A stretch of DNA of 64,000 nt from Adineta ricciae (taxonomy: Eukaryota; Rotifera; Eurotatoria; Adinetida; Adinetidae), in contig CAJNOJ010000284.1 of the NCBI GenBank assembly GCA_905250025.1, positions 1-64,000 on the forward strand, given 5' to 3'. This document shows positions 33,406 to 46,445 of this stretch, in pieces. Positions within the stretch are counted from its first letter, which is position 1. Each line of letters opens with the position of its first letter. The notes under the pieces were generated by a model, which did no database searches, was not told the DNA's origin, and saw only the letters and a list, made by a program, of their open reading frames with translations. The position numbers and the translations under genes were made by a program.

Positions 33406-36400
33406 ATGGCAGAAGCACAACTGACCAATCAATTAACACGAATTGATTCGATGACAAACGTTGAGTTACGTGCTGAACTCAAACGACGTGGTTGTCCAAC
33501 ATCAGGCAACAAAAAAGATCTTCTAGCTAAGTTACGTGTTGCTTTACAAAAAGAATACGAACAAGCTGCATTGGAAACCGCATCGACAACATCAACTATG
33601 GATTCAATGAGTTTCGATGGGCGAAATAACAATTTTCCAAATGTACAACAATCACCTGTTGTATCCTATGATATGAATCGACCTTCATTGAATAATTCTA
33701 CAGCATCGTCACATAATTATATGACACCACATGGTGGAAGTCCAGCGGTTTATAATCAACATATGCATAGTGCTGAAGCACCATTGACGTATACAAATTT
33801 ACAAATCCACGATCAGGTAAGATAGATACTTGAGAGTTTTGATTTGTTTCGAATTAAGCATCATTGTAGGCGGCTGGACCATATCCACCAGTGTATAATT
33901 TAACGATGCAACAAAGTGCTCATGCATCTCCGTCGCCAACAATACCTGTACCTCAACAATTAACTGTTTCACCGGGAAACCGACATCCAATGTATGAGCA
34001 ACCCCATTTACAACAACAACAACAAGCACCGCCACCGCCACAACAATTCTCACCAATGGCTACACGTCAGCAACGTGCCAGTGTCGATACTCCAACAAAT
34101 GTCACTGCCCCCTCAGCTGCTCCTGCGATGTCGCCCGAGAGAAAACCTCGAACTCGAAGTAAAAAACCATCTATTGATTCTCAACCGATCGAAAGTCAAC
34201 AACCCGTACCAGCAAATAATCCTCCACCAATTCAGATTACTGCACCTGAAATTGTTCAGCCACCAGTCGTCAGCGAACCCAAGATTGACCATCCAACACC
34301 GGGTAGCATCGTTGGCAACAACCTAGAGGTGAATTCGTTTGTGAGTAAGAGTCATGAGGAGGAACAAAAAGATCTAGGACAAGTAAGAGAAGAAAGAGGA
34401 GATTCACGTTCACCATCTGTAGACAGTAGTAGTGTCAAGTCTGAGTCTGTTATTAAAGAAATCCCGTTATCCGGTGATCGACATCGTTTGAGTCGATCGA
34501 AATCACCTAAATCACGTTGGCATCATTCGCCATCGCCTCAGCAACCACAAACTAATCAGTCGTCAGCGACTGAAGAAGAACAACACTCGGCTGCGCCAAC
34601 CACGAATGACGATACTAAGTATGTTTCGGAAAAAAAGAATTTCTGCCTAAATCATTGAAATTATATGAAACTCTGCTTTAGTAAAACTAATAATCAAATT
34701 GAAAAGTCATCAAAGGTAGATTTACCAGCCGAGAGTACAGGCGGTTCAGCTGGAAATGAAATGAAACAAGTATGATAGATCATTTTATGCTCATTGATCT
34801 CGTCATAAGATTTCATTTATTGTAGAGCGAGTCACCTGTAGTCGAAAAGCAAGAAACTCCAAAGAGTAATTTTTTCACATGGGATTTGTAAAAAAACCTG
34901 ATTTTTTTGCATTTTACTAGAAGAAGAATCGACACCTGTCAATGCGAACAAGAACGATCAGCAACCAGAAAAAGCTGCAGTACAGCAACAGCTCAAACCG
35001 AGTCGTTCTCAAACATCATCTACGTCGTCATCATCATTGATGAAAAGTTTAAATCGCTCCTCAGGAAGCAATCGAATGAATCTATCCTCAGATGTTCTTA
35101 AAGTATTCATTTCATTTTTCAATTTCATCAGCAATTCATCGTTTCTCTTCGATTTAGACACTCATTCCGGATATTAGTTTAGCTCCTGAATCAATAATAA
35201 CTGATGAACTCGAAGCATCGGCAAATGATCTCGATCACGAAGATGATAACGACCAAAGCAATCAACCTATACTTGACACAGGTGTGGGCAATGATTATCT
35301 TTTGGGTGATTCCATGACTATTGGCGAATTAGCTGATCAAAAACAGCAACGTAATCGAACGGTTGTCATTGACGTTACTGTACGTGTAAATCAATAATGG
35401 ATTGAATATTTATCCTGTTTTTGCTCTTCTCTTCTAGGCGGATTCTTCATCATTAAATGATGATCTCGTTGAGAATAGTTCCGATATTCGGAAAAAAGCA
35501 CCAGCACCGCCTATTCGTGTCGCTTCGTACGAATCAAAGATCCTACTCGATGGAAAAACAAATGGTAGATACATAAGATTTTTTAGAAAATACTTTAAAA
35601 ATATTTCGTTCATTTATTATAAAATTAGCTCTTATGATGGACGAACCAGTACGCGTCAAAGATGCCACAGCGACGATTGAACCACCCAGTACAATCCTGT
35701 ACGTTCGTGGTCTCACACGTCCATTTACTATTCCATTGTTAAAAGAACTTCTCGGTCGATATGGAACATTAGTAGATGGCGAATTTTGGCTTGATAAGAT
35801 CAAAAGTCAATGTTTCGTTACCGTAGGATCTCTCTTTTCTTTCGATGAATTTGTACAACTTCGATCTCTTTTCTTAGTATACAACTTTAGAAGAAGCCCA
35901 GGATGCTCGTGAGCATCTTGACGGCTGTCGATGGCCATCAACGAATCCTAAAACATTATCTGTCCGATTTGGTCGACAAGATGAAGTATAATTTGCTCTC
36001 AATCACGTCAGACAGATGTCTCTAACCGCAACATATTCTCTTTTAGTTCGAATTCAGTAAAACACATGATTTACCACCTGATCAGATGTCTATTGGTAAG
36101 AACAAAGAATGATTTCGAGCTGTTTTTGAAGCCATCTATTTAGGTGCGATGGATACGGCAAATAATCGTCGGGTTCAAGAAAAATCAAATTCAAATAACA
36201 AAACATCTTTACGCCGATCGGCCAGTCCTACAAATGATACAAAATCCAACAAAAAACTTCGTGTGAGTGGTAACACTGATGTACGTGAATGGGATTTACC
36301 TAAACTTCAACAACAAGAAGATAAATCTCCAACCGAACGTGAAGTCATCGAAGAACAAACAGGTATTTTGCCAGTCGACCGTTCTCTATATGTTAAAATC

Positions 36401-36860
36401 ATATTTTTCTAAATTTCAGTAAAAAGTAACGAACCACCACCGAAAGGACTCGATGATTATTTCCGAAAAACAAAAGCTAAACCGGCTATCTATTGGTTAC
36501 CATTAACTGACGAACAAGTGAGTTCGTTTTCATTTGAGAACGATGCTTCATTTTGTAATTTAGACTGTCGAACGAGCGCGTCAACGAGAGCAACGCAATG
36601 TTGAACGAGAGGAACAACGTAGAAAACGAGATCTCGATGAAATCGCCCGCAATTCCAACAATCCTACAGATTCCGTATGTCTTTCAAATGTCTCCTTTTG
36701 AAATCCGATTTCCATTGCTCTTCTTTAGAAATCTCGATCTAATAATAATGATAACACATCATCAAATCGTCCTCAACGTCGATCTCCATCACCTCGTGAT
36801 AAACGTCGCCGTGTATCTCCAAATGCTTCACCACCTCGCCGAGATAATAAACGACATTAG
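33406..36860 (+). CDS. ACIN1: Acinus orthologue (SAP domain, RRM, RSB motif)
   Basis: Fourteen exons: 33406-33816, 33870-34618, 34682-34769, 34826-34865, 34921-35102, 35158-35379, 35438-35564, 35629-35822, 35878-35985, 36047-36095, 36144-36362, 36420-36517, 36564-36674, 36729-36860; 909 residues. A SAP DNA-binding domain is at residues 12-47 ([20 protein letters not shown]). A Q/P/S-rich middle follows. The RRM-like fold begins [20 protein letters not shown]. The RNPS1-SAP18-binding motif is [20 protein letters not shown], almost the mammalian sequence. An RS/RE-rich tail ends the protein. Acinus scaffolds the ASAP complex, associates with the exon junction complex, and links splicing to apoptosis. 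Confidence 0.92.
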
Positions 36861-37500
36861 ACATATAAATAAATGACTGATTTGTGTTTATTTCAATCAA
36901 GAGTGTACATAATCTATGCTCTTTTCTTTCTTTTCGCTCTTTACTTTTGTTCTCTAACGATGGGACTTGAGCGGAAAGAAAAAGGAAAATTAGAAATCTG
37001 TTTGTATACATCAACCAACATTTCTTTCTCCAGTTTGTTTTACTTTCATTTCACGAGAGTATGTCATTGTTGTTTGTATTGTGTTTTTCTTCTCTTGTTT
37101 TTCGTCTTCTTCTGCTGAACGAGAAAATAAACAAAACAACAATTACATTATGCCTTTAGAAGCATTTCCACGCGTATGAAACTTCGAGTAGAGCAATTGT
37201 TCTGCTAGAGATCAAACTCTATTCGATGACTTCCTCCATGCTTCTATAATTAGTCAATAACATTGTCTTTTGTTTCACACGTATTGGTATTTAAATGGAT
37301 TTTCTAATGGAGTTCCAGGTCGTCGAGTATAATAAGAAAGTTTGAGAGGCCAATTTTTGTGAACATTTCGAAGGAAATGGTTTTCACGAGGCTTTACTTT
37401 TGTCCAAAAAATACACAGCGAATTTTTCAAAATTCAAACATATGCTCAACAAGTAACTACATTGAATAGTTTCAAATGTTTGTCATATTAACAAAAGTGC
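36861..37500. other. Convergent intergenic region
   Basis: 640 bp between the ACIN1 stop and the stop of the minus-strand GPCR. An AATAAA-type signal lies just after the ACIN1 stop. Nothing else is recognised. Confidence 0.5.
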
Positions 37501-39269
37501 TTATTTTGACAGCAGATTTACACATTCTTTCGGAAGAGTTCTGTTCGTCGAACGAATATCCTCGACCGTTGTACTTATATTGACTTGATCAGTTTTCAGC
37601 GAGACACGAATTTGTTGAGGTGTATTACTTTGATAGCGACTCAATCGCGGTTGACTATTCGTTTTCGATCGTCGGCGAACTGCTCGTTGGAAACATTGAG
37701 GCAGATGTGGTAGAAGTAATTCAAACCATTCACATAACGTTCGGCGATATGGCGGAGAAGTAATACCTGAAAGAAAAACAAGAAATACACATTTGCTTTT
37801 CGATTGTAGCGGTTGTTTACCATAGAAAATAAAATTTAATGAATGATTACAGTATTGCATTAAGTAAATGATAGCTTTAAAACGTGGATAAGCGACTTCT
37901 TCATTGGGATCACGAAATAAAATTGTTGTTACAAAAACAACTGGACTGACGAGAATGAAATACAATAAATTCAGAGTGAAAAGCAAGTAGAATAAACTTT
38001 TGGCTTTGTTTGTCGTTCCACCACCGGCTTGACTATGTTGGGCAGTACGACCCACTCGATTTATACGTCGTTGTTGGTAATAAACGCGGTAAACGATTAA
38101 AAATGTTCCAATACTCATAACAGTAAATGGAATTAAAGCATAGAGACACACATCGACCCATTCCCAAACCTAATCAATAAAAAAGAAAGAAAAATTATAT
38201 TATTTTCTCCTTTTTTTATGTTCAATCAAAAAGATACTTACATGATCCCAAAAGAATTCATATCGACTTCCTTTTGTCGCAGCACACTGACGCACTGCAA
38301 GTGTTGTTGTCGAAGAATCGAATGGTGATATATATGCTGTTACATTTGGCATTGATGTGACAAACGATGAGTAGAAAAATCGATTGGACACTGATGTCGA
38401 AGAAGATGATGACGGTGATTCCACGTCTCTCTTCTCTCTTGAACATAGAAAATTCCATTGAGGATTATCACAGATTGTCAACAGCAACACCGATGACTCA
38501 AGATTACGTTTGTATCGATTCATCGTCGGTTGAAAATCTTTTGCTATGAATGACGCCGGAGTCGACAAACTTGCGCGTACAGGTGATAGTGTTGTATAGT
38601 CATCGGTGTTTGCACTCAATTCAATGGAATCGGAGTCTTGAATACGAAGGTAAGCTAGTTCATGGCAATTAAGTAATGCAATCACAACTAAAATACTTGT
38701 GACGATATAATCAGCTGAACGCGGTGTACAAAACTTTCGAGCGAACTGGATGCAATTAGTTGCAACAGCACGATCAACGGATATAAATGAGAGAATCCAT
38801 GATGAACAGTGTTGAGACCAGTAGGTGATAAATGTGTGTAGACGGCATGTGATTGGATGAAGATTTCGCAAGGAAAATGCTCCACCATACTCAATCGTAA
38901 GAAATAAATCGAGCAGACCAGAATAAAGTACTAATAAATCCATTAGAGAAAGTAATGCAAGATAACGAAAGGTGGACGATTTTCTAAGTGTGCCATGTGA
39001 GAAAATAATGAACGAAAGAACATTTCCAAATGTGCCAACAATGAGAAGAAATATTGATCCATATCGAACGAGATGTGGATCAACACCATGCGACGATGTT
39101 GAAGATGCTTGAGAATCGTCACTCATTTCATCATCTGGAATATACACATTAAATTAAACGAAACTTCGCATCGATTTGATCAGAAGATTTTGTCCGAAGC
39201 GAGATGATTTCCATAAGTATCTGTCTGATCGATTAGAAGAATCAGTTATTTACGCATTCACTTACTCAT
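37501..39269 (-). CDS. Rhodopsin-like GPCR, peptide-receptor type
   Basis: Main exons (minus): 38242-39134, 37821-38169 and 37501-37766. A 4-nt coding piece at 39266-39269 (ATGA before GTAAGT) joins in frame and would be the start; otherwise translation begins at ATG 39126. The full form is 503 residues. TM1 carries the GN motif (FGNVLSFIIFS), TM2 LALLSLMDLL, TM3 ends SVDRAVAT in place of DRY, TM6 is FTLNLLYFILVSPVVF, and TM7 has NHSLNFIFYG as the NPxxY variant. An unusually long second extracellular loop (over 100 residues, Ser/Thr-rich with glycosylation sites) separates TM4 from TM5. It resembles FMRFamide/neuropeptide-type receptors; ligand unknown. The 54-bp second intron is in frame and easily missed. 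Confidence 0.82.
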
Positions 39270-39856
39270 ATTCAATCGAGCATGTGGAAACCGTCAGAGT
39301 TCACAAATGTCGAATCTGATTACATACGAACCATCGGTTAGAGATATTTCGCATACGATGCACTTCTTCTTTTTCCTTATTTCATCTGTATGACTCTCTT
39401 TTCCTCTTTTTTTTTGTTTCATATACATTTGCATGCTTTTCTTCTGCATCCCTCTCTCTTTTCTCTCTCTCTCTTTCTCATCTTCAAGTGCCAGTCGTTT
39501 TTCAAGCGACCCAAAAAAATCGTTTTTCTGTTCTACCACTGAGGAGCAATAATAAACACAGACACATATATATATGCTTAGATATATACAGCAGCTGTCT
39601 CAGTAGATATCATTGAATCAGTACTTGTAAATGAAAATAGTCCGATCACCTGCTCGATCTTATGTATCATCTTACTGTTTTTACATATTTTCAGCTAAAT
39701 AAAAACAAACTGATTACATTCGGAACTCATGATAAATAAACAAAGGAGAAAATAATAGTTTTCGAAGAAATATTTATTCAACAGGAGAATGAAGCACTTC
39801 TAACCTTGAAAATTCCCTTTTAATTTCTTCCTTTTCTATTTTAGTGTGAGGAAAAT

Positions 39857-40696
39857 CTATTCTTCCACCCACTTCAACACTTCACGACCGACAACAAGAG
39901 GAGAAAGATAAGGTCGAACTTCGCTTCTGCTCTTATGAATAATAAGTTTTGTCTTGACAATTGCCTGTTTAAAGAATTCTCGAGTATTCATATCTACGCC
40001 ACTGAATATCGATAAAAAAATCGAAATTAATAAACTACTTCTATGGAAAACGACTATATTATTTAACGGATTTGTATTCACAGAAGAAAAAGAAAGACAA
40101 GTCTGATTCATTTTCTTCTCTGTTGACAAAGATTTGCTAGATTCTCTTCCTAAATGTCTATCTGTTTACTCATCCTTTCTCTTTCCAGTCGATCGATATT
40201 CTCTAGTGGCTCTTTTTCTTCATCATTACGATTCATCTAATATGGTGTCATGCATTCATTGATGATGATGGTGTGTCAATGATTAGATCGGCTTTAAATC
40301 ATCCAAAACATTCAGTTTTTCACTAAACTGCACGTTGATCGAGAAGATTTTAATGAGAGAGTATCGAAATCACGAGATCGAACTAGACGTCTGAGTTAAT
40401 CGGATCTAGACGATAACTGCATATTTGTTTATAAACGATCAATTGAACGCGAAAGAAGGAAAGCCTCATAAATGCCTGTTGTTTTGTGTTGTGACAGTCA
40501 ATGTTTCATTTCGAACGACTAATCAAATAAGAAAGAAATGTTAATGACGAAATAATTGTAGAGAAGTTTCTTCTTCACTAGATTTTCTTAGCACGAAGAA
40601 CACGAACGAACGAATGAACGAAACGATCCATCGGTCGATTGAACGATTTGATCAAGCTTGAAAACATACTTACATTGATACAGGAAGATTTGCCAT
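39857..40696 (-). CDS. Possible small two-exon protein (55 residues)
   Basis: Exon 40674-40696 (MANLPVS...) and exon 39857-40001 join in phase 2 across a 672-bp intron with good donor (GTAAGT) and acceptor (TATTCAG). The second exon encodes MNTREFFKQAIVKTKLIIHK and ends GREVLKWVEE. The intron is long for this genome and the product is short. It might be a small mitochondrial or membrane-associated subunit, but I do not recognise it. The exon 2 frame alone runs further upstream without a clear start. Confidence 0.35.
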
Positions 40697-42479
40697 TTTC
40701 ATCCTTGACTTCGTCCTTTCGCTTAGTGCATTCGTCAATGTCTTTGAACTACTACTTCTCTAATACTATCAAAGAAAAACAAGATTCACTGTGCGATTGA
40801 TGTATCGTGCTCTGAAACTCGTCTAGGCGCTCGTGTTCCCTTTGGCTTTGATCGAATTACATTACACACATACACATGCACATAACAAAACACTCTATCA
40901 TTGGTTTTGTCGAAGAAGACAACAGACAAAAAGAGTTCTTTAAAAAGGAAAGGAGAATATATAAAGGAGAGAACAACGGAAAAGTTTTCTCTTCTTATTA
41001 GTGATGCTTTTGCTTCCTTTTAACATCGCCCTAGCCCTTCTACTATCACGAACATATATTTATATATATACACACACACATACAAACGGAAGCAATCATC
41101 AGGAGCGGTAACACTGGCAAGACTAATATTACAAGAAGAATAACACGATTAATTTCTATCATACGTGCGATATTGATCATAATGACAAGCATAATATGGA
41201 TAAAACGACATGCAACATAGGTCTAACGAGAGAAAAACTTCTAACGATGAAATCGTGTTATTGAGTGAACTTTTCGAGGACGATCAGTCCTAATCGGATT
41301 TACAAAACGAACCGAAAAAGAAATTTATCTCGATTGGACTTTTACTTAAAGTATTCATGCGTATAAGAAAGCGGGCTATGTTTGTTTGTATGCGAACGAT
41401 ATAAGAGGGAAAACAAAACTACGTGACAAACTCCTGTCTAGAAATCATCAAAATAGAAAGAAATGAAAACGTCGAAATTTGATATGTTCGTCGAGAGAGT
41501 TCATAACGGAGTCAAAACAAACGAGGATGTTTGCACAATCTGATTATGTCTCTATAGATATGTAATGAAAAATACAGATAGAAAATCTATTTGATCTGCT
41601 AAGTATGTCAACAGGAGAGTTAGGAAACATTGAATATTATTTCAATGAAACGTGATTATCCCCAATGATAAACTTCATCATTATTAGACGAGAGAAGCTT
41701 AGTTTCAGTAGATGCGCATCGAAGAGAAAAGGTGATAAGACTTTGTATCTTATTTGATTAATATATGTGCAACACGACCTTCGACAACATTTATTCTAAT
41801 AAGTTAATTCATTATATATTGCCACTTTATTATATTCGATGCCTACATACATCCGTTGACTTTATTGTCCGCACGGTCCTTTTTCCTTCCATAGGGAATC
41901 AAGTTCATTTGTAAACCTCTTTCATTTTTTGATTGAACCAATTGAGAACCAGGAGGAGAAAAAGCCTCTAGAAAATATACTCACATATATTCACACATCA
42001 TCAATAACTTATTGTCCTTCGTTTTCTTGTTTTGCTCTTTACGTTTTTTCTCCTCTCTCCCTCGCGAGACGTGCGATCTACATTAGAAATGACTGATTTG
42101 CAAAGGCAAGCAACTTGTTTCACATAACTTGTATGAAAAGAAAACCTTTTTTCTTTTCTTACAAAAAACGTCACGACTCATTTCGACAAAACTAACAGGC
42201 AAAGAAAACAACAAAACCTTTTCCTTTATTTGAAAAATTATCTTTGTCCAAAGGAGCATATAAATATAATCAGCTATTTTTATTTACAAATGAGAAAGAT
42301 GATTACCCGGCAGCGTAGAAAATATGTTTGTCAAAGTCTGGACTGTGATGAGGGGAAAGGGAGAAAGAAAAACTAATTAATCTTTCGTCAGAGATACATG
42401 GTAATGTTTGATTAATTTATTCGAAATATAAAACAGCCAGTATTTTGTTGCCGTCGTCGAAGAATTTCATTTGAAGAGT
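40697..42479. other. 1.8 kb with no gene seen
   Basis: AT- and purine-rich sequence with no supported frame or repeat family. It contains a short TA/CA microsatellite near 41055-41080. Some of it may be the 3' untranslated region of the next minus-strand gene or distal promoter. Confidence 0.4.
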
Positions 42480-43187
42480 TTAACTTCCTGCGAATGAGGT
42501 GGATCGCGAAAGAGTTTGTCGAGGTTTTTGAGCTACGGGCCGAGTTTTTGAGAAAACAAAATTTTGATGAAGAACATTTTTATCATCGTAATCACTCGAC
42601 ACATCAACTAAATCCATTCGAGTGCGTAGCAGAATTTCTAAGATTTCAATGATGGATGTATTGGGAAGCTCGACACATCCATAGTTCTTTCCCTCGAGAC
42701 TAATCGATGAGTAAGTACTCGTCAGTGAACTAACAGTTTGAGATCGGCCGATTGAATTCAGTTGTTTTCGAACAGGACTACCAGGTGCTTTCGGTGGACT
42801 CGCTGAATCCTTCGATGATGTGATTGAAGTTTGGCGAACAGTCGAGACAACAGGTAGACCTTCATCATTAGCATCATCTTCGTCTACTGTGGAAAAGCTT
42901 TTTTTTAACGGCGGTGACGATGAACGTCGAGTGGGCGATTCATCTTCGTAAATCGTTATATTCGAAGTGTAACGTTCGAATATGGAGTAGAGAAGCTGTA
43001 ATTCACCAAAAATAAGAACTTTCGATTCAATCGAAAGTAACGAATTGGAGCTATCTTCACGCTTTAGATAAATCGTGTCTGTATAGTAAGGTTGATAACG
43101 ATTTGGCGACTTTTCACCAATGGATGCCAATGTTCGTCGGCAAACATTGAGAACAGATTCGAGATCAACACTGCCTGCGTTACTCAT
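42480..43187 (-). CDS. Paralogue B of an unrecognised two-member tandem family
   Basis: A single exon from ATG 43187 gives 235 residues. It shares with its upstream neighbour a DLESVL-x-V-x-RR-x-L start, YTDTIYLK-x-ED, an IFERYTS segment and VELPNTSIIEILEILL. The two conserved blocks flank a Ser/Pro-rich spacer (RRSSSPPLKKS and onwards) absent from paralogue A. An acceptor-like TTGTAG lies 16 nt before the ATG, which could be a leader intron or a trans-splice site, since the stop of paralogue A is only 160 bp upstream on the same strand. No signal peptide or membrane segment. Function unknown. Confidence 0.65.
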   Translation of the reverse strand: MSNAGSVDLESVLNVCRRTLASIGEKSPNRYQPYYTDTIYLKREDSSNSLLSIESKVLIFGELQLLYSIFERYTSNITIYEDESPTRRSSSPPLKKSFSTVDEDDANDEGLPVVSTVRQTSITSSKDSASPPKAPGSPVRKQLNSIGRSQTVSSLTSTYSSISLEGKNYGCVELPNTSIIEILEILLRTRMDLVDVSSDYDDKNVLHQNFVFSKTRPVAQKPRQTLSRSTSFAGS

Positions 43188-43347
43188 CCGTATTATTTGA
43201 TCTACAAGAAGAATACGAATGAAAAGACAAAAAATGACGATAAAGAAGAAAAAGAAGAAGAAGAACTAATGTTTTGAGAATAACACTAAATTCTATTTAT
43301 AAAAACGGGTAAACTCAGTTCTGTTCATGTGTGCTGTTCAAATGAAT

Positions 43348-44248
43348 TCAATGTGCTTTTGTATCAATCAACGGCAATGGTCGAGCTGAATCATGTGCAT
43401 CTTTATTTCGTAATAAGATAAATTCTTGTAATTTTGTCGTTGGTCCAAAATTAGTTGAATTGGCCACGATGGAAAAGTAATGTTTATGCAAAATTTCCAA
43501 AACTTCAATCAATGACATAGTTGGCAACTCGACCGTTGTGTAAATCTTTCCTGATAAACGATCATGATTTTTAATCATATCCGGATCTGCATGATGGATT
43601 TTGATGTGTGATGTATATTTTTGAAAAATATCAGTTAGAACATGATAATCACCTACAATTCCTAAATACAGTTTCATGTAAAGGAAAAAAAGACAGAAAT
43701 ACCGTGAAAGATGCATCGAGCATCTTCTTTCAAAATATCATTCGATTTTTCGACTTTTAAGAAAATCACATCAGTGTACCGATGCGCATCTTGAGATGCC
43801 TGAGGTGTTGTTACCGATAAACGTCGTCGACGTACTTGAAGAACTGATTCCAGATCAATTTCCGTTGTTGACATACCGCGCATTGGGCTTTGCTCCGTCG
43901 AATTTGACTAGAAAACATAATTATAAAGGATATTCTCGGCACGTCATAAACAAAATTAAAGTCAATAGAATTTTTTCAATCAGAAAACTTACTGCGGGAT
44001 TTGGTTGTGAAAAAGATTCTGGCCTTTCCCCTATCGACATAGATGCTGTACGTGTAATGAAAGAGTCTCGTCGTGCTATTGCTGCTTCCTCATACATTTC
44101 TGACAGATTTCGTAGTAATCGAAATATTTGCTTCTGTGATATTTTTTCTTCTTCGTTTTTACTAATCTTTTTACGAGTTTATTCTTGTAAGTGGTAATAA
44201 AATTTTGACTTGTACTTGACTTACCTGATTTAATTTGCTAGTACTCAT
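43348..44248 (-). CDS. Paralogue A of an unrecognised two-member tandem family
   Basis: Proposed exons (minus): 44225-44248, 43993-44166, 43703-43907, 43348-43661; 238 residues if all are right. The 3' exons are firm: DLESVLQVRRRRL, YTDVIFLKVEKSNDI, then across a 41-bp phase-1 intron VGDYHVLTDIFQKYTSHIKI and VELPTMSLIEVLEILHKHYF. The N-terminal helix-rich stretch (KISQKQIFRLLRNLSEMYEE) is absent from paralogue B as read. The first acceptor (AAAAAG) lacks a pyrimidine tract, so the link to the MSTSKLNQ exon is uncertain. A TATA-like TATATATCA lies upstream near 44282. Family not recognised. Confidence 0.6.
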
Positions 44249-46445
44249 TTTCTCCAACGAAATTCACTCGTAAAACTCAGATGATATATACGCGTCGGCT
44301 ATTTCTTTTTTCTTTTCGGTTTCTTTCAATACACCTTCGATCACAAATATGAAAAAATCGAGGAAATATTGGTATGCACTGATTATATCAAAAACGAAAA
44401 AGAAAAAATGACTAAATATATGTCCGAAGGATCAAACCAAGCAGAACAAACATTCTCGCTGATCGAAAGGTGTGCCTATATACATAAAAATTTCATTTTC
44501 TCTCCTCTACGTACGTTTATAATAACAATAATAACAAATCGAAATGTTTTTCATACCGATATTGTGCATTGATTCGCAATCGACAACATTTCCTACTATA
44601 TATCCGCCTTTGCCTAATAGGAAAATAGTACAATCGAGAAATTCGATGTCTTTTCTCCTCATGAAATTCAAGGTTACACTTATTGATGATATACTTTCAT
44701 CATTAAAATCGTATCGATCGATCTAAATTAGTTGTACCTGTTTTTTTGAAAACATGTTTGGAATCGTTTTGTTTGATGAGAAGAAAAAAATTTCGCAAAC
44801 AATACAAGACAACGATGTTATGTGGATTACGTCTGAGTTGGTAGTAGAACGAATGAATGTTATTTTTAAAGTCGTTTCACTCTTTTCTTCTTCATTTATT
44901 CATTCTCTAAGGCCAAATGTAGAAATACTAACAACAAAAGCATGTGCTAAGTATTACTGATGATCGCCGACCAGTTACATATGCACTGCAGAACTCATAT
45001 GCGTAATAAGGCAGACGTGGCGATGGATTACAAGTACATGACGTGATAGCATAGTATAATAATCACATTTCGTATCCAAACAGAGTAGTATGACATTCGT
45101 TTGTGGTTTACTTTTTGTTATAATTACCAACAAGGATTAAGGATACTCATTTTGTTAGTGAATAACGAGACTAAAATTAATAAGTAAATATATTTATTCC
45201 TATATAGAATGTCCTTGACATGGCAAGGTATGAGACATGCAGTGGTTAGTTGATTTTCATTGTTTATTTTTCTTTGCATATATTGGAAAGTGTTGTGAAC
45301 TAATTCTGCCAATAGTGTCAAACTTGAAAGTGAAATTCAAGTATTGTCGTTACTCTTACTTGATTCTTGTCCCCTCACCCTTACACCCTTCAGCAAAAAA
45401 GTCAAAACACCTTTCTTGTATGCTTGAATCGATTTTGTTCATGAATATGCACTGAAAACAGGAGATGTTCGAAAAAATCTGTTGCATTTCGTGTACATTT
45501 AATCTGTATCGAACATTATCGGCCAATTATATGAAATCCATTACAAAAAAATCTCAGTGCTATTCAAGGTGTTTTCTTTTTGCAAATCTTTATGAGTTCT
45601 ACATTTTAAGAAGGATTTCCTTCCGAGCTATCTGAAACATGTTGGAGCTCAAAATGGTTTTGTAAACCATTCATCACAAATGGGAAAATCAAAAAGATTT
45701 TCCTATAGTAAATGTTCTCGCAAGTACTAAAAGTTAATGTATTATTTAAATTGTTTGTCTGAGTAGAACACAGAGCGGAATGCCATCATTCGAGTTTGAA
45801 CAAAATGATACTTTATTGCAGTTCATGTTGGATGCAGATTAATCAGTGGTTAATTGTGATTTCTATAGTAAAAAAAAACAAAGCTGAAAATATTCAGTAC
45901 GTTTGTTAAGTTCATATGAACTTTTCCTCGAAGCATGAAGTACGATAGTATCAAAATTTGAATACAGGCAAGTAAGTATTAAAATAATACTTTCAATAGG
46001 ATAAATTAATTCTTTTGAATCCTATCGAATTAATCTGATTTGGTTCGGTTCAGTTCATCATACAATCCTTTCATCTTTTTCTTAATAATATTTCATACTT
46101 TGCAGTTATACACATCAACCCATTATTCTTTCGTTGCTATGTGAAGTGCCGTTGTTGACAACGAGCCTCTACAAACATAATACGGCGATGATTGTGTCCT
46201 TCCTTCCTTTTATGCCTATTTCATCGATAGTCAACTGCCAAATACATCAATATAGCGCGAGATGAATATTTTCATATTTTCAGTATTCCCCATGACGTCG
46301 ACAGAAGTGTTCCTATTGGTAATAAATGCTGTGATTCACCTTTGAATGTCATTTACTGTCAACTTATATCCTCTCTCAAGCGGAAAAATACTTCAAAACG
46401 AATTTCTTACGTAGACAATGGAATAAATTGCGTTCAAAAAGCAAA
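44249..46445. other. 2.2 kb intergenic, no gene seen
   Basis: Low-complexity AT-rich DNA between divergent genes. Frames of 60-70 codons (44369-44960, 45237-45455) have no domain or credible splice partners. Confidence 0.4.
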
